NCBI RefSeq assembly: GCF_025370935.1
Contig: NC_133472.1
Span: 467,616 to 531,615 of the forward strand
DNA: 64,000 nucleotides
Direction: 5' to 3'
Origin: Choristoneura fumiferana
Taxonomy: Eukaryota; Arthropoda; Insecta; Lepidoptera; Tortricidae
Below the pieces are notes generated by a model. The model searched no databases and had not been told where the DNA came from. It saw only the letters and a list, made by a program, of their open reading frames with translations. Made by a program: the position numbers and the translations under genes. Shown here piece by piece: positions 22,322 to 34,700 of the stretch. Numbering within the stretch: the stretch's first letter is position 1; each line of letters starts with the position of its first letter.

Positions 22322-22587
22322 TAACCCTGCCGCCGTCACCAAGCTGGCTGTCTTCTATCGTTTTAGACTAATATATTTATTCTTCTTTAAAAAACACCGT
22401 TTTATTGCGAAGAAATGGTTCGTTCATAAGGTTTCTTGGGAACAGTAGCATTTTCTTAGCGCAACGTTGTACTTATCATTATTTTTTTAGGCGTACCTGC
22501 CTCATGTTTGGATAAATCTTAGAAAATATTGCAGTTTTGTGAAAACCACTTTTCGATTCAAAGATAATTTTGCAGATTGGCGTGAAT

Positions 22588-23034
22588 GAGGGCTATCGCG
22601 TATGAATTCGCCGCTAGAGGCGCTAGTGTAGCGTGAGGTGTCCGAAATGTCAAATCTCATAGTTTTTGGGAGAGCTACGCGGGTTTATTTATAATTAGAA
22701 TAATTTTGTGAATATTTTGCAATATCTGAAATTAATTATGGCAAATATGCGTTCCGGGGCAATGAATGTCTGTGTTTTGAGACAGTTTTGTCTTTCGGAA
22801 ATTTTTGTCCTCCCTTTTTTCCGAACAAAACGGGGACTATGCAACACTGTGGCATGCTCGATATTTTTATGGTACGGTTTTAAGGTGTATTAAATACACT
22901 GATGTATTAAACTGATTAAATATGATTTTAATCTAAACTTTGTTTTCACGCCCGTAATAACAGACTTTGAAAGCCATACTTAAAACCCTCACGCAACAGT
23001 GCGCCATCTAGTGAGACAAAAAACGATAGCCCTC
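22588..23034. mobile_element. MITE family A, copy 2
   Basis: Same ends and AT flanks. 447 bp because of a ~26-bp extra segment (near 22897-22922) beside a tattaaat motif. Confidence 0.88.
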
Positions 23035-23244
23035 ATTGCGTATCTTCCAGAGGGGGCTACTACGAAATTCGAAGTACGCGTCGTACCGTCCCCTCACTCT
23101 CATATTAAATAATATTAGCGTAAGCGGGACGGCAAGATACGAAGGTCGAATTTTGCACTTCGTGGTATATGGCCAGCACTGACTACCCTACTGTCTAAAT
23201 ACTCAATGCACGCCTCTCTTGCGGAATATTGAGCCTTAGCCTGA

Positions 23245-23400
23245 AGCAGCGTCTCCACCAGAGATCCATTAACCAATAGAAACACTTCATTAACCTCGCC
23301 TCGCTCCGCTCAGCTGTTTCCACCAGATGCGCTGCGCGAGGATGTGTAAATGAAGCGTTTCTATTGGTTAATGAAAAACACATCCTTCGCAATGTTTTGT
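23245..23400. mobile_element. MITE family I, uninterrupted copy
   Basis: Inverted halves around the middle: caatagaaacacttcatt and aatgaagcgtttctattg, with gctgtttccaccagatgcgc between. Forms a long foldback. Confidence 0.75.
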
Positions 23401-26400
23401 AAGTATAAAATGTTCTCCCAACGAAAAAAAAAAATAAGTAAGGGAACCCAAATAAAACTCGAAATTAAAACAATTTCTTAATAATTTAGCATCTTTTTAA
23501 TGTAAAAAAACTTGCAATCTCACATATAACATAAAACAGTTCAACAATGAATAATAATACAAGTCCGAAATTGCAATAGAATGAATATAGACATTAATAA
23601 GCTAACTACTTTCAATTATGATTATTTAGTTTTAGCAAACGATTTAAGTGTCAGTAAAAAAAAAATGCCCATAAAAAAATGGCGACCGAATTACGATCCC
23701 CGCATCTCCACCAGGTACTGTCATACAGTTCCTTTCATTCTAATATTAAACAGGTGTACTAAAGCGTAAGCGGAACGGTACGATACGAAGTTCGAAATTC
23801 GGACTCGCGCACTGAGGGTGCCGTAAAAAGAAAGGAAACAGAAAATATTATCTTATAGGCGTTTACTCTTATATGAAAATCATTTTTTTCTAGTGATTTT
23901 CAGATTTTTTCAAGAACATCTTATTTTCACCTCGACCGTGGCTTCGGCTAATCTATGGCTGAAACATGATTTTCTAGATACCCAAAACGCCCGAAACCTA
24001 AATCTTTCAAAGGTAGGTATAGTAGGAATTTTTTGAGGTGTACCGATCTCGTTACCAGCCAACTTTTCGAACGAAGCCATTGTATTCTATTGTGCCCCCG
24101 ACCGCATTATACTGAGTTTAACGCAGTCACTGCCGGTAACTTCCACAGGTGCCAGCGACGCACATGTGCGTTCAAAATGTACGAATAATTATGACAGCGG
24201 CACTGTGCGTTCCGACAGCGCATATATGCGTCGGTGGCAATAAAATAGTACATTGAAATAACGAATTTATCGCATAGACAGCCGGTGAAATAACTGGCAC
24301 TTGATATCCCATCTTAGGTCTCTAGGTTGGCAACGCAACTGCAATACCCCTGGTGTTGCAGATGTTTATGGGCGGTGGTGATCTCTTACCATCAGGAGAC
24401 CCGCTTGCTCGTTTGCCATCCAGTCAAATAAAAAAAAAAATAGAGCAGAAAGTGCATTTTAAAATAAATACACGTTCGCAGATAACACTTTTCCACGAGG
24501 CTGCTTGTCTACGACGCATTCAATTTTGAAAAATATTATCTGCCAATAAAGTTTTATTTAAAATGAACTCTCTAAAGTAAATAATATAGTCGTTATTTCA
24601 ATGAGCTATTTAATTTTATATTTCATTCAATTCCTACTATACAGGCTTACTTTCGAATGGACTCTTCACGGGTGTGATGTGAATAATCGTCCCCCTAGCG
24701 TAAGAGAAAGAAGCGATTTACCGTTAAAGGTACCGTAAAGGCCCGTTTCATAAATACCTGATAAGTTTCCGATATTTTATCAGTACATTAACAGTGGTAA
24801 AAGCAGGCCCTTGCGAATCAGCGTTACCAAAAAGCCTTAACATTAAAAGTCTCTACCGATCACACCGTATCATACTATGACCGTAGCAGCAACGTGTTAG
24901 CCAAAAAATATTTGTATTCAAAAGTATGACACTACGCTAGAGTTGCGCCCGCTCGGTCTTTAAAGGGAGCGCTCCGATCTCGGTCAATCGGTCAAATGAA
25001 CTAGTTCGGTCTTTTAGTTCCTTTAGTTCCTTTAGCTCCGAGGTGCGGCTCCGACCGAAACAGGGAAAAGGAAAGGGAAGGGAGCGAGTATAGACTCGAA
25101 TCGGTCATGAACTGAACTGGGAGCTAAAGATCGGAATGTTAAAAAATAAGGAGTATAATAAAAATATAACGTTGTAATCAGATAAAAACAATCATTCATT
25201 TGTTGTCGTAGTTTCGTTTAACCGGGTTTCTAATTATGGTTCTTTGGTATCATCAAACAAGCGGACAGTGTGCAATGTAAAATAAATGCGTCTCTCTCGC
25301 ACATGAGCAGGATACGCTTTGAAATAATACTATTTGTCTCGTTCACATCGACCGAGCGCCGCGCCATGCCGTCCGCTCCGCTCTTTATTACCTATTCCTT
25401 TTCTCGTTTACTGTCTCACTCTCAGCTCCCGCTCCGTTTTAGCTCCGGAGCCAAAGGAGCGCGGACCGAGACCGAGACCGTAAGATCGTTTCTTCTTCTT
25501 CTTTTCTTTTTCAGGCTTTATCTATCCACTGCTAATCTCCTCCACTCCGTCCTATTCTCCGTCTTCCTGAGCCAGTACGGTCCGGCGTAGCTCTTTGACC
25601 ACAGCCGCTGCCAAGATCGCAAGATCGCAAGATCGTTTACGAGGAACTAGTTCTTTTCGGTCCGCGATGGGAATTCATTCTTTCTAGTTCTTAGTTCAGG
25701 ACCGACTCAAGCCTACACTCCGCCCACTAGCACGTTTCCTAACAAACCGTCCCCGTCGCGTGTCATGCATGTTCCTCACACGTTCCTATTACGGTCACTG
25801 GCCATGATAGTAGCAGATACCTTATTGATTATTTTTGTATAAAATTACACATATAAGTTACAGAATGCACTTACATTTTTGCAAATTCAAAACCTACCTA
25901 CCTTCTAGGGGTCTTCGCCCACTGTAAGCCACCAGCACCACCATCTGACACTACAAAGTTGGCACAAACATCTGATACGACTCTATTTCTAGGGCCAAGA
26001 CGTGTCAGATATTGCTGCACGCTCCGCTGTGGCAGATATTAAATACAGGTGACTGTACCTTTCTGATTAAACACTAGCACTTAATACAGTAGACGATGAC
26101 ATAAAATAATTTCAATTACTCTAGTAAAATAGTAGATTGATAACCAAGGGTGGAAAGTGACCCATTTCACCTGAGATATTTCTGGCGCTCGAACGAATTG
26201 AGAGCGCCAATAGTTCGAGGGGAAATGGGTAATTTCACCCGAGTTAGACATTCTACTTTTCATTTCGACTGTAAGGAAAGTAAAATAGTACAAAAATGAC
26301 AATATCATTAAATTTAATTTCAATATTCCAACGGTACCTTTTCGAACTGGCCACTTGCCTCGGCCGAGTATAAAAAAAAATCGAGTTGGTCACGACCAAT
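23401..26400. other. Intergenic, no recognised gene
   Basis: Besides the family E fragment (24292-24440), 24940-25740 is a run of ctccg/cggtc-rich sequence with partial inverted symmetry (gaactagttcggtctttt and ggaactagttcttttcggtc), perhaps an old MITE. 24110-24250 has cgcacatgtgcg and cgcatatatgcg palindromes. Confidence 0.5.
24292..24440 (+). mobile_element. Retroelement family E, 5'-truncated copy
   Basis: Starts at gccggtgaaataactggcac and ends in an A-run. Keeps only the 3' half. Confidence 0.78.
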
Positions 26401-26417
26401 GAGTTTATATGTATACC

Positions 26418-26628
26418 TACAAAACTGGAGGTTGAAAGCCGAACGAAGAAGTTTGACCTTTATTACTTATTTATATATTCCATCTTTTTCTTTCACATTT
26501 CACGAATGATATCCATCTCTTTCTTAATCTAACTAAAGAATGAGATGGAATATGTTCGTGACGTAATAAAGATCAAATTTCTTGTTTCAAACGGATGTTC
26601 GGCGTTCAACCTCCAATTTTGTATATAA
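26418..26628. repeat. Foldback MITE
   Basis: acaaaactggaggttgaaag + ccgaac and gttcggcgttcaacctccaa + ttttgt pair at the ends; inner tattccatct / gagatggaata also pair. Confidence 0.7.
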
Positions 26629-26875
26629 GCTCCTTGGTCACGACGTGCATCTAGATGGCCATGCCGAAATGTGAAAAAAAAGTGTCATTGACGTAACTCA
26701 ATTATCTTCGACTCCGTGGCTAATCGGAAAATTAAAAAAAAAATACTTTCCACCCTAGAGATGTAAACGCAATTGTCCACTCGGCTATCTACCAATGAAA
26801 ATTAAACTTTCCGAACAGGAGAGATGAAAAACACTTTATTTTAGCCGTGAAACAAAATCAAAATTAATTTATAAG

Positions 26876-27191
26876 TTAACACGTTCGGCCCCGGCAGCGA
26901 TCCACTAAGCTCTCACGCTATGCCTACGCATATCCCACAGCAGTCACTTCTATGCCAGCGACACGTATACGTGTCACAGACGTAACACATTCCGTTGCCA
27001 GTGACACGCATGTGTGTCAAAATAATTCGTACCTCCTAAAGGCTGGCTGGTAAGGGCTTAGCGGAACGTTGCCGGAGCCGAATGCAAGCCACTAAGAACC
27101 CACGGCAGTCACAAATACGTGCCACTGGCATAGGAGTAAGTAAGAAATAAAAAAGTCACAGACGTTGTGTGACTGGGGCCGAACGTGTTAA
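26876..27191. mobile_element. piggyBac-like MITE, copy 3
   Basis: Both TTAACACGTTCGGCCCC-type ends are intact. 316 bp, with internal deletions against copy 1. Confidence 0.88.
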
Positions 27192-27334
27192 CTACAAAAT
27201 TAGACTTTCAATGCTTTAAAGCATTTTTTTTTAATCAAACAGACCGAGGCACCAAACCTATTAATCTCACGAAACGTGTGGTTTGCCAAAATAAAAAAAA
27301 AATAATTTATTTTTACAAAAAAAAAAACGGAGTG

Positions 27335-27600
27335 AAAAAAATATCCATCTATACCTTCCGCCGCCTAACTTTGCCTAAAAGTTCATTGCCCCGACTAGTA
27401 CCACAAAAACTATATTGTTATAATTCCAATAATTGTATAGGCACTATACCGTTAAGCGATTCGAACACAATCCGGGAGTAACGTAAAGACGTCGCATAAA
27501 AAATGTATCTCAAAAATGCGTCAAAACTGTGTATTAAGTAATGACCTTTTAGGCAGATTTATATGGCGCGTGGTATAGAGCCGTGAGCTTACATTATAAG
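27335..27600. repeat. Dispersed repeat K (inverted copy at 43540-43820)
   Basis: Shares ccttccgccgcctaactttg, ttgccccgactagtaccaca and tgcgtcaaaactg with the complement of 43540-43820. No reading frame of note. Confidence 0.75.
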
Positions 27601-27683
27601 TCTACTTACTACCGATAAGAAATATAATATGGACCATTCTAGAAAACATAAGGTACCCAATTAGTAACTGAAATCCCCATTGT

Positions 27684-28046
27684 GGCACTTGTCCCACCGC
27701 CGACGATGAGCGAGAAGCGAGCAGAGCGAGTAACTAGAAACGAGTGGGCGAGCAGCGAGAAGCGAGTGTTCGAGCACGACGGGCGATTACTCGCTCCACT
27801 CGCTCGAGCCGGGCGGCCGCCAAGCTAACAGCGCTGAGCGAGTATCGCTGACCTAGTTTTATAGCTCTTGTCGCTGCGACAAAAGATGTAAGAGCGAGTT
27901 CCCACCGGCAGTGTGAACCGCCAGCGATCAACTATTAATATATATGTCTCTTTTACTCACACAGGATCTTATATCTTTTGTTCGTTTCTTGAGCGTGAAA
28001 ATAGTCGATAGCCAATCGTTTCCTCGCCGGCGGTGAGACAACTGCC
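27684..28046. mobile_element. MITE family G, copy 3
   Basis: Same ends as copy 1, with near-identical interior. The flanks (TGT, TAA) do not match, so one edge may be mutated. Confidence 0.8.
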
Positions 28047-28336
28047 TAAAACTGAAGTGCATTCCATACTATCTCGCACGTGAAATATTATGTACATACA
28101 TATATGTATCGGTGGCATAATAACAAGTGTACATATCATTAAAATTATAACACTGAGTATGCCGGCTTTTTTATTCCCGTTAACTTTCACATTTTACTTG
28201 TTATATTTAAATGTAAACATAAAATAAGTATAGTACATGTCAAAGATATATTTACACTTTAAAGTTACAATAACGTTTTTCTCTTTATTTGACCCGATTA
28301 TCCCTTGTAGTTAACGGAAATGAAAGAGAAACACGG

Positions 28337-28470
28337 TGTACAGAGGTCAAAGATATCTTTACACTTTAGTACCTTGTATGCCTTCTGACAAATATATACC
28401 AAAGATTTAATACGAAGCGACCGCGACAAGGTACTAAAATGTAAAGATATATATGTATTCGACCTCGCTA
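28337..28470. mobile_element. Diverged palindromic MITE
   Basis: aggtcaaagatatctttaca, ctttagtaccttgt and the inverted gacaaggtactaaaatgtaa ... tattcgacct. Same arm layout as 46858-46997. Confidence 0.65.
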
Positions 28471-29565
28471 TACATACACCAATCTCAGTAAAACCGAGTT
28501 CGGCAGTGATTCTAAAACATTTAATATAATAACTTAAATACACACGTGATTCTTTTATTTTACATTATTTTACAAATGATATAAAAACGCTATGTTTTTT
28601 ATCAGTCCATCCAATACTATCACAAACTTACGACGGGAGATGCCTCTAGACTTTATACTATAGTTTTATACTTGGTTTGGATAGGTAAACCAAACAACGT
28701 CAGTTGGTGTCTTAAATATTGAAATTCCCCCATTAAACTATCTAAACATTTACATTTCTGTTTTGAAATACACTATAGTCGACGCCATAATTGACAAGAT
28801 TTCATATTTCTAAGACTATAATGTGATTCGTTCTCTGTATTCTGTTTGGAAAGAGAAAAACGCTGATATTTTTAAAATTTCGCTACAACTATTAATTAAT
28901 TTATTACATTTTTTTTAAGGTGTGCTTATTCTAAAAGGGCATAACTCCAAAACTACGACACAATAGATCCATTACTTTTGTCTAGTCTCTTAAAAAAAAG
29001 ATCACGTAAATCTGACGTAGACGTTGCATAGAGACGTTGTCAAAATGACGACAGCTCCTTTTTCTGGTGAAAAAGGCAAAGGAAACATATCTATTCTGTG
29101 GTAGTATTGGCAAATTCAGACATATTTTTTCAAGTTTATGTATTTTTTAAAATATGGAGAAATAAATTATGATAAATATTTTCCCACGTTCAGGAGGCAA
29201 AACTCATTCGATTCCTGTAGTAATTTACAGGTGTTAAAAAAATGAAATCTTGTCAATTCGTGAGACTAAATTGACAAGTCAATGACAGTTAAAGGGTTAC
29301 CAGGGTTCGACGAAATAAAATAGTGATGTAGCCGATATCGATATTCAGTGTCAATTCGACTAAACGGTGTGCTAAGTGGCATTTTTTTGTACAATTTCGG
29401 TAATATTGTTATTGCATGAATCCTTGTAAGGTTTAGCTATTACGTTTTCGTTGATTTTTCGTCTCTTTTGAAGATAATGATGAAACTATTACTTCGGTTA
29501 GCGCACTGCGCACTTGGGGACGGCGATGATATCATGCGCATATATTAATATATATCAATGATATC

Positions 29566-29850
29566 TGCAGGTGGTAGGGCCTTGTGCAAGGTCCGCCCGG
29601 ATTGCTACCACCATCTTGCTCGCTAATCCTGCCGTGAAGCAGCAGTGCTTGCACTGTTGTGTTTCGGCGTGGAGAGTAAGACAGCCGGTGAAATTACTGG
29701 CACTTGAGGTATCCCATCTTAGGCCTCTAGGTTGGCAACGCATCTGCAATACCCCTGGTGTTGCAGATGTTTATGGGCGGTGGTGATCTCTTAACATCAG
29801 GAGACGCACTTGCTCGTTTGCCATCCAGTTAAATAAAAAAAAAAAAAAAG
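29566..29850 (+). mobile_element. Retroelement family E, plus copy inside the 28778-30440 insert
   Basis: Begins tgcaggtggtagggccttgt and ends in a long A-run. The same order as the other copies, inverted. Confidence 0.85.
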
Positions 29851-30020
29851 AATAAATAAAGGTTCGTATTTGCACATCTTACAATGATATCTTACATTGC
29901 AAAGTAAATTATTAAACTAATTTGATATTGTCACCGTAAATAATGGATAAATATCACTAGAAGCCAATGCCGTAATGTTTTATTATATCGACACGAACAG
30001 CACTACCCTGACTGTGTATG

Positions 30021-30394
30021 TATATTTCAGAACTAAATTATTGTTATTATTTTTAAATTTATGACGGTGGAAGCATTCTACACTTCCACTGAACGTAGAT
30101 ATAGTTAGTGTTTAGTATTGTAACTAAGGGACCCCATACATCCCTGTATTTCTTTTATTATTATTTTTTGTATTTTTTTTTCTTTAATTGTATAATATAG
30201 TTTTTGAGTATTTTATTTGTAATTATATTTTTATGAAAACATGACTGTCTGCCAAGTTTCTTGCGGCGCATTCTTCTTGGCAATGATGGTCTTTCCGAAA
30301 GCGCTGGTAGTTTAAAAAAATGACATGTAAAAGTGCCCATTGCGGCCTATTTACTGAATAAATCATTTGAATTTTGAATTTGTGGCAACACTAG
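30021..30394 (+). mobile_element. LINE 3'-end family D, plus copy
   Basis: Ttatgacggtggaagcattc, ggaccccatacatccctgta, gccaagtttcttgcggcgca, caatgatggtctttccgaaa, and a tttgaattttgaattt tail. The A-T-rich tail repeat suggests a LINE 3' UTR. Other copies (all minus): 21258-21545, 44485-44620, 49299-49684. Confidence 0.75.
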
Positions 30395-30552
30395 TGCACT
30401 ATTAATTGTCAATTTAGTCGCACGAATTATGGCGTCGACCATAGTCTAGTTTGTATTATAATGATAGATAAGTATTTATAAAAAAACCTTGAATGTACCA
30501 AATCTGGCAGCTGAAGTTTGTTTACCAAGTATAGGCTGGGTCTGCACCCAAT

Positions 30553-30672
30553 GTGTTTTTCATTTAAAACGATTTATTTACCTGTCCTCATACAGCACCG
30601 CTCTGGTGGAAACAGCTGAGCGGAGCGAGGCGTAAATGAAGCGTTTCTATTGGTTAATGAAAAACACATTCC
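30553..30672. mobile_element. MITE family I, partial copy
   Basis: Contains ggtggaaacagctgagcgga and aatgaagcgtttctattgg followed by ttaatgaaaaacacatt. Further fragments at 12355-12435 and 15636-15745. Confidence 0.65.
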
Positions 30673-31489
30673 CATAGAAGCTCATCTCAGTTTCTATGGG
30701 CGTGTACATGAAAATCAGGGTCGGTATTTCCATGTCAGTATTATTCGGCCCGGTAAAGAGTGTCACCTGTCAAAACGATCGAGTCAAGGACACATAAATT
30801 CTTTTTTAATGTTTTTTATTGTGGTTAAAACAACAATTTTGGGATTTCCCACGGGGATTATGTAAAATCCCGGAATTTTAATTGTAACAACCAGATCGAA
30901 TAGTTTACGCGTGCGAAGCCGCGGGTAAACTTTAGTTAAATAATATAAGCGTTAGCGAGATTTTCCCAAGAAAGTGTTCATAAAGGTTCACTACCGATAC
31001 TCATCCAACGACCACGTCTGTCAGGAGTGTAGCGATTTAGAAAAGAAAGAGACAGACTATAAACAGTGTTCACAATCATAAAGCTGTGTTTCCACCTGAT
31101 ATGTGCGAGGATGAGTCGCGAGGAATGTTTTTAACCCCCCACGCAAAAAGAGGGGTGATATAAGTTTGACCGCTATGTGTGTCTGTCTGTGGCACCGTAG
31201 CTCTTAAACCAGTTCTTTTTTATTTGAAAGCAGGTTTTTTAGCGGTGGTTCTCAGACATGTACCATCAAAATCGGTTAAAAACACATTCCGGTGGAAACA
31301 GAGCCTACAAAAGAAACTACAAAGCGAGGCCTCTGCTTGCAGTCTATGGTCAAGAGCAATAAAAAATCGAATCACGCGTCACTTCGCTTTTTCCCTCTCC
31401 ACAAGTGCTCATTTTGAACCACTCACACTCGAGCGAAGCGAGGGTTTCAAACGCTCGCGTTATTCAAAATGCGCACTGTCAAACCTCAA

Positions 31490-31714
31490 TCAGTTCTCGC
31501 TAGTGTCAGAGTTGCTGAACATGGATGCGACCATGTTGTCGAACTCCGGCACGGCGTCTTCGTACATCTTCAGTTGCTGCGACAAAGTGTCAGAGTCTGT
31601 TGACGTTTCTGTCAGAACGTCGGTCCATTCGTCGCTCGCTGAACGCAGCTGCACGCACTCCTGGTAGAAGTTTGCTAGCTCGGTGATGGGGCTGCCGTCG
31701 GCGAAAGGGAAGTC
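31490..31714 (-). CDS. Atg13: Atg13 coding exon 6 with stop
   Basis: Residues 335-408: DFPFADGSPITELANFYQEC, then a Ser/Thr-rich stretch and LSQQLKMYEDAVPEFDNMV before the end ...SDTSEN. Acceptor TTGACAG. The stop TGA is the complement of 31490-31492. Confidence 0.92.
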   Translation of the reverse strand, partial: DFPFADGSPITELANFYQECVQLRSASDEWTDVLTETSTDSDTLSQQLKMYEDAVPEFDNMVASMFSNSDTSEN

Positions 31715-34700
31715 CTGTCAAAGGAAAAAATACTGTAAAATTTAAATTTGTTTACCTTATGATAAATAAAAAATATCACGGGACAATTCACACCAATTGA
31801 CCTAGTCCCAAAGTAAGCTTAGCAAAGCTTGTGTTATGGGTACTAAGCAACGGATAAATATAATTATATAGATAGATACATACTTAAATACATATTAAAC
31901 ACCCAAGACCCGAGAACAAACATTCGTATTCTTCATACAAATATCTGCCCCGACACGGGAATCGAACCCGGGACCTCAAGCTTCGTAGTCAGGTTCTCTA
32001 ACCACTAGGCCATCTGGTCGTCCTAGCTAGGACGTGGATAGCTAGGTTCATGCAATAAATGCTCTGAGGATGAACTCTAGTTGATTTCGAACTCAACCAG
32101 AGTTAAAGTTACTTAGTTAAAGTGACTTTTAAAGTTAAATATTTCGCAAACAGATAACCGAATCGAAAAATCGTCTTAACAACCCCCCAATGGTTTTAAA
32201 AGACCTATCCAACGGTACCCCACACTATAGGATTAGACGAGAAAAAAAACACCCCCCACTTTACTTCTACCACTGTCGGTGTGACTGATGTGTATATTCA
32301 TGTCAAATTGCAGCTTTCTAGAACTAACGGCCACTGAACTTAGCCGCGGACGGACAGACAGACAGACGGACAGACATGGCGAAACGATAAGGGTTAAGTT
32401 GACTACGGGACCCTAAAAAACGGTGTTCTCGTCTAGACCTACTACCCCGCTATGGTGAATTTACTGGTATAAACCCACTGGTACTCACTGTACCCACTGG
32501 TACTGGTTTAGACGACCAGATGGCCTAGTGGTCAGAGAACCTGACTACGAAGCTTAAGGTCCCGGGTTCGATTCCCGTGTCGGGGCAGATATTTGTATGA
32601 AAAATACGAATGTTTGTTCTCGGGTCTTGGGTGTTTACTATGTATTTAAGTATGTATCTATCTATATAATTATATTTATCCGTTGCTTAGTACCCATAAC
32701 ACAAGCTTTGCTAAGCTTACTTTGGGACTAGGTCAATGGGGGCTATCGCGTGTGAATTCGCCGCTAGAGGCGCTAGTGTAGCGTGAGGTCTCCGAAATGT
32801 CAAATCTCATAGTTTTTGGGTGAGCTACGCGGGTTTATTTATAATTAGAATAAATTTGTGAATATTTTGCAATATCTGAAATTAATTATAGCAAATATGC
32901 GTTCCGGGGCAATGAATGTCTGTGTTTTGAGACAGTTTTGTCTTTCGGAAACCTTTGTCCTCCCTTTTTTCCGAACAAAACGGGGACTATGCAACACTGT
33001 GGCATGCTCGATATTTTTATGGTACGGTTTTAAGGTGTATTAAATATGATTTTAATCTAAACTTTGTTTTCACGCCCGTAATAACAGACTTTGAAAGCCA
33101 TACTTAAAAACCTCACGCTACAGTGCGCCATCTAGTGAGACAAAAAACGATAGCCCTCATTGGTGTGAATTGTCCCGTGATATTTATTTATTTATTATTT
33201 ATTTAAACCGTACTCACCATGAGACCGCTGTACCGCTCCCCCTCCTTAGGCCGGGGCACTTCGATGGCCTTGCTCGTGCTGCACTGAGCTTCTTCCGGCT
33301 TCTTTTTAAACTTCTGAGCGTCGGCGAGCAACTTCATTCTCTGCAATTAAACAATTGGGATGTCCCAATTTTTGACATATTTTTTTTTTTTTTTTTATTT
33401 GACTGGATGGCAATCGAGCAAGTGGGTCTCCTGATGGTAAGAGATCACCACCGCCCATAAACATCTGCAACACCAGGGGTATTGCAGACGCGTTGCCAAC
33501 CTAGAGGTCTAAGATGGGATACCTCAAGTGCCAGTAATTTCACCGGCTGTCTTACTCTCCACGCCGAAACACAACAGTGCAAGCACTGCTGCTTCACGGC
33601 AGGATTAGCGAGCAAGATGGTGGTAGCAATCCGGGCGGACCTTGCACAAGATCCTACCACCTGCAAAAAATAATGATTGGTTATTTGGAGTCTTTTTGTA
33701 TTTTTTATTTCAACTCCAAATTTGTTACTTTTACGGGTATCCCGTGAAACCATGTCGAAAATACAAACTGAGACATGGATGCACAGAAAAACCAGAAAAA
33801 GAGACCAGCGCTGGGAATCGCACCCAGGTCCTCAGCAATCCGTGCTGCGTGCTATAACCAAATGTTTTCGATTTTCATATTTAGCTATAGATGTAACGAG
33901 AAGGAAGGGGGATGGGGCTAAAATTGGGCAAAATTGGCGTGACGCATTTTATATAGATGGTCCATTGTCTGACACTGATACTGCCCTCGTCCGACACAGA
34001 CATTACCCTTGTCTGACCCTAATACTACCCTCGTCCGACACAGACACTACCCTTGTCTGACACTGATACTGCCCTCGTCCGACACAGACACTACCCTTGT
34101 CTGACACTGATACTGCCCTCGTCCAACACAGACACTACCCTTGTCTGACACTGATACTGCCCTCGTCCGACACAGACACTACCCTTGTCTGACCCTAATA
34201 CTACCCTCGTCCGACAGACACTACCCTTATCTGACACTGATACTGCCCTCGTCCGACACAGACACTACCCTTGTCTGACACTGATACTGCCCTCGTCCGA
34301 CAGACACTACCCTTGTCTGACACTGATACTGCCCTCGTCCGACACAGACACTACCCTTGTCTGACCCTAATACTACCCTCGTCCGACAGACACTACCCTT
34401 ATCTGACACTGATACTGCCCTCGTCCGACACAGACACTACCCTTGTCTGACACTGATACTGCCCTCATCTGACACAGACACTACCCTCGTCTGACACTGA
34501 CCGTGTCTGAGCGCTCTTGCTCTGCCAGCAGCCACGACAGCGGGGGCTCCGGCGGCAGCTGCCGGTTCAGCATTTCGTGCAGCTCCCGCATCTTGTCGTG
34601 GTCCACGAACGCACCCGCCGTCAAGGGCTTGTTGAGGTCGATACCTTTCTTTTCGTTGTCGCGTCTGCAATAAATATGAGGTAAATTATTTATTTTACAC

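Larger units (their letters stand above)
28673..30540. mobile_element. MITE M copy split by a 1.66-kb insert
   Basis: Left part gtcttaaatattgaaattcc ... tgaaatacact and right part tagtctagtttgtattataa ... tctggcagctgaagtttgtt match the continuous copy at 16276-16500. The insert (28778-30440) has inverted ends GTCGACGCCATAATT/AATTATGGCGTCGAC. Confidence 0.8.

Noticed and set aside
25270..25590. 106-codon frame ending SQYGPA
   Set aside because: Falls in a CT-rich low-complexity stretch with inverted symmetry; no recognisable protein features.
31179..31667. 162-codon plus-strand frame
   Set aside because: Antisense to Atg13 exon 6 and 3' UTR; the minus strand has splice sites, phase and family match.
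33482..33673. Similar 60-100-codon frames at several places (15401-15625, 29555-29786, 63394-63670) on both strands
   Set aside because: These are the poly(A)-tailed family E retroelement read in different frames; no codon-like constraint, and both strands stay open.
34227..34409. Open frame through the Atg13 array
   Set aside because: Repeat translated in a convenient frame; it lies beyond the exon 4 donor in intron 4.
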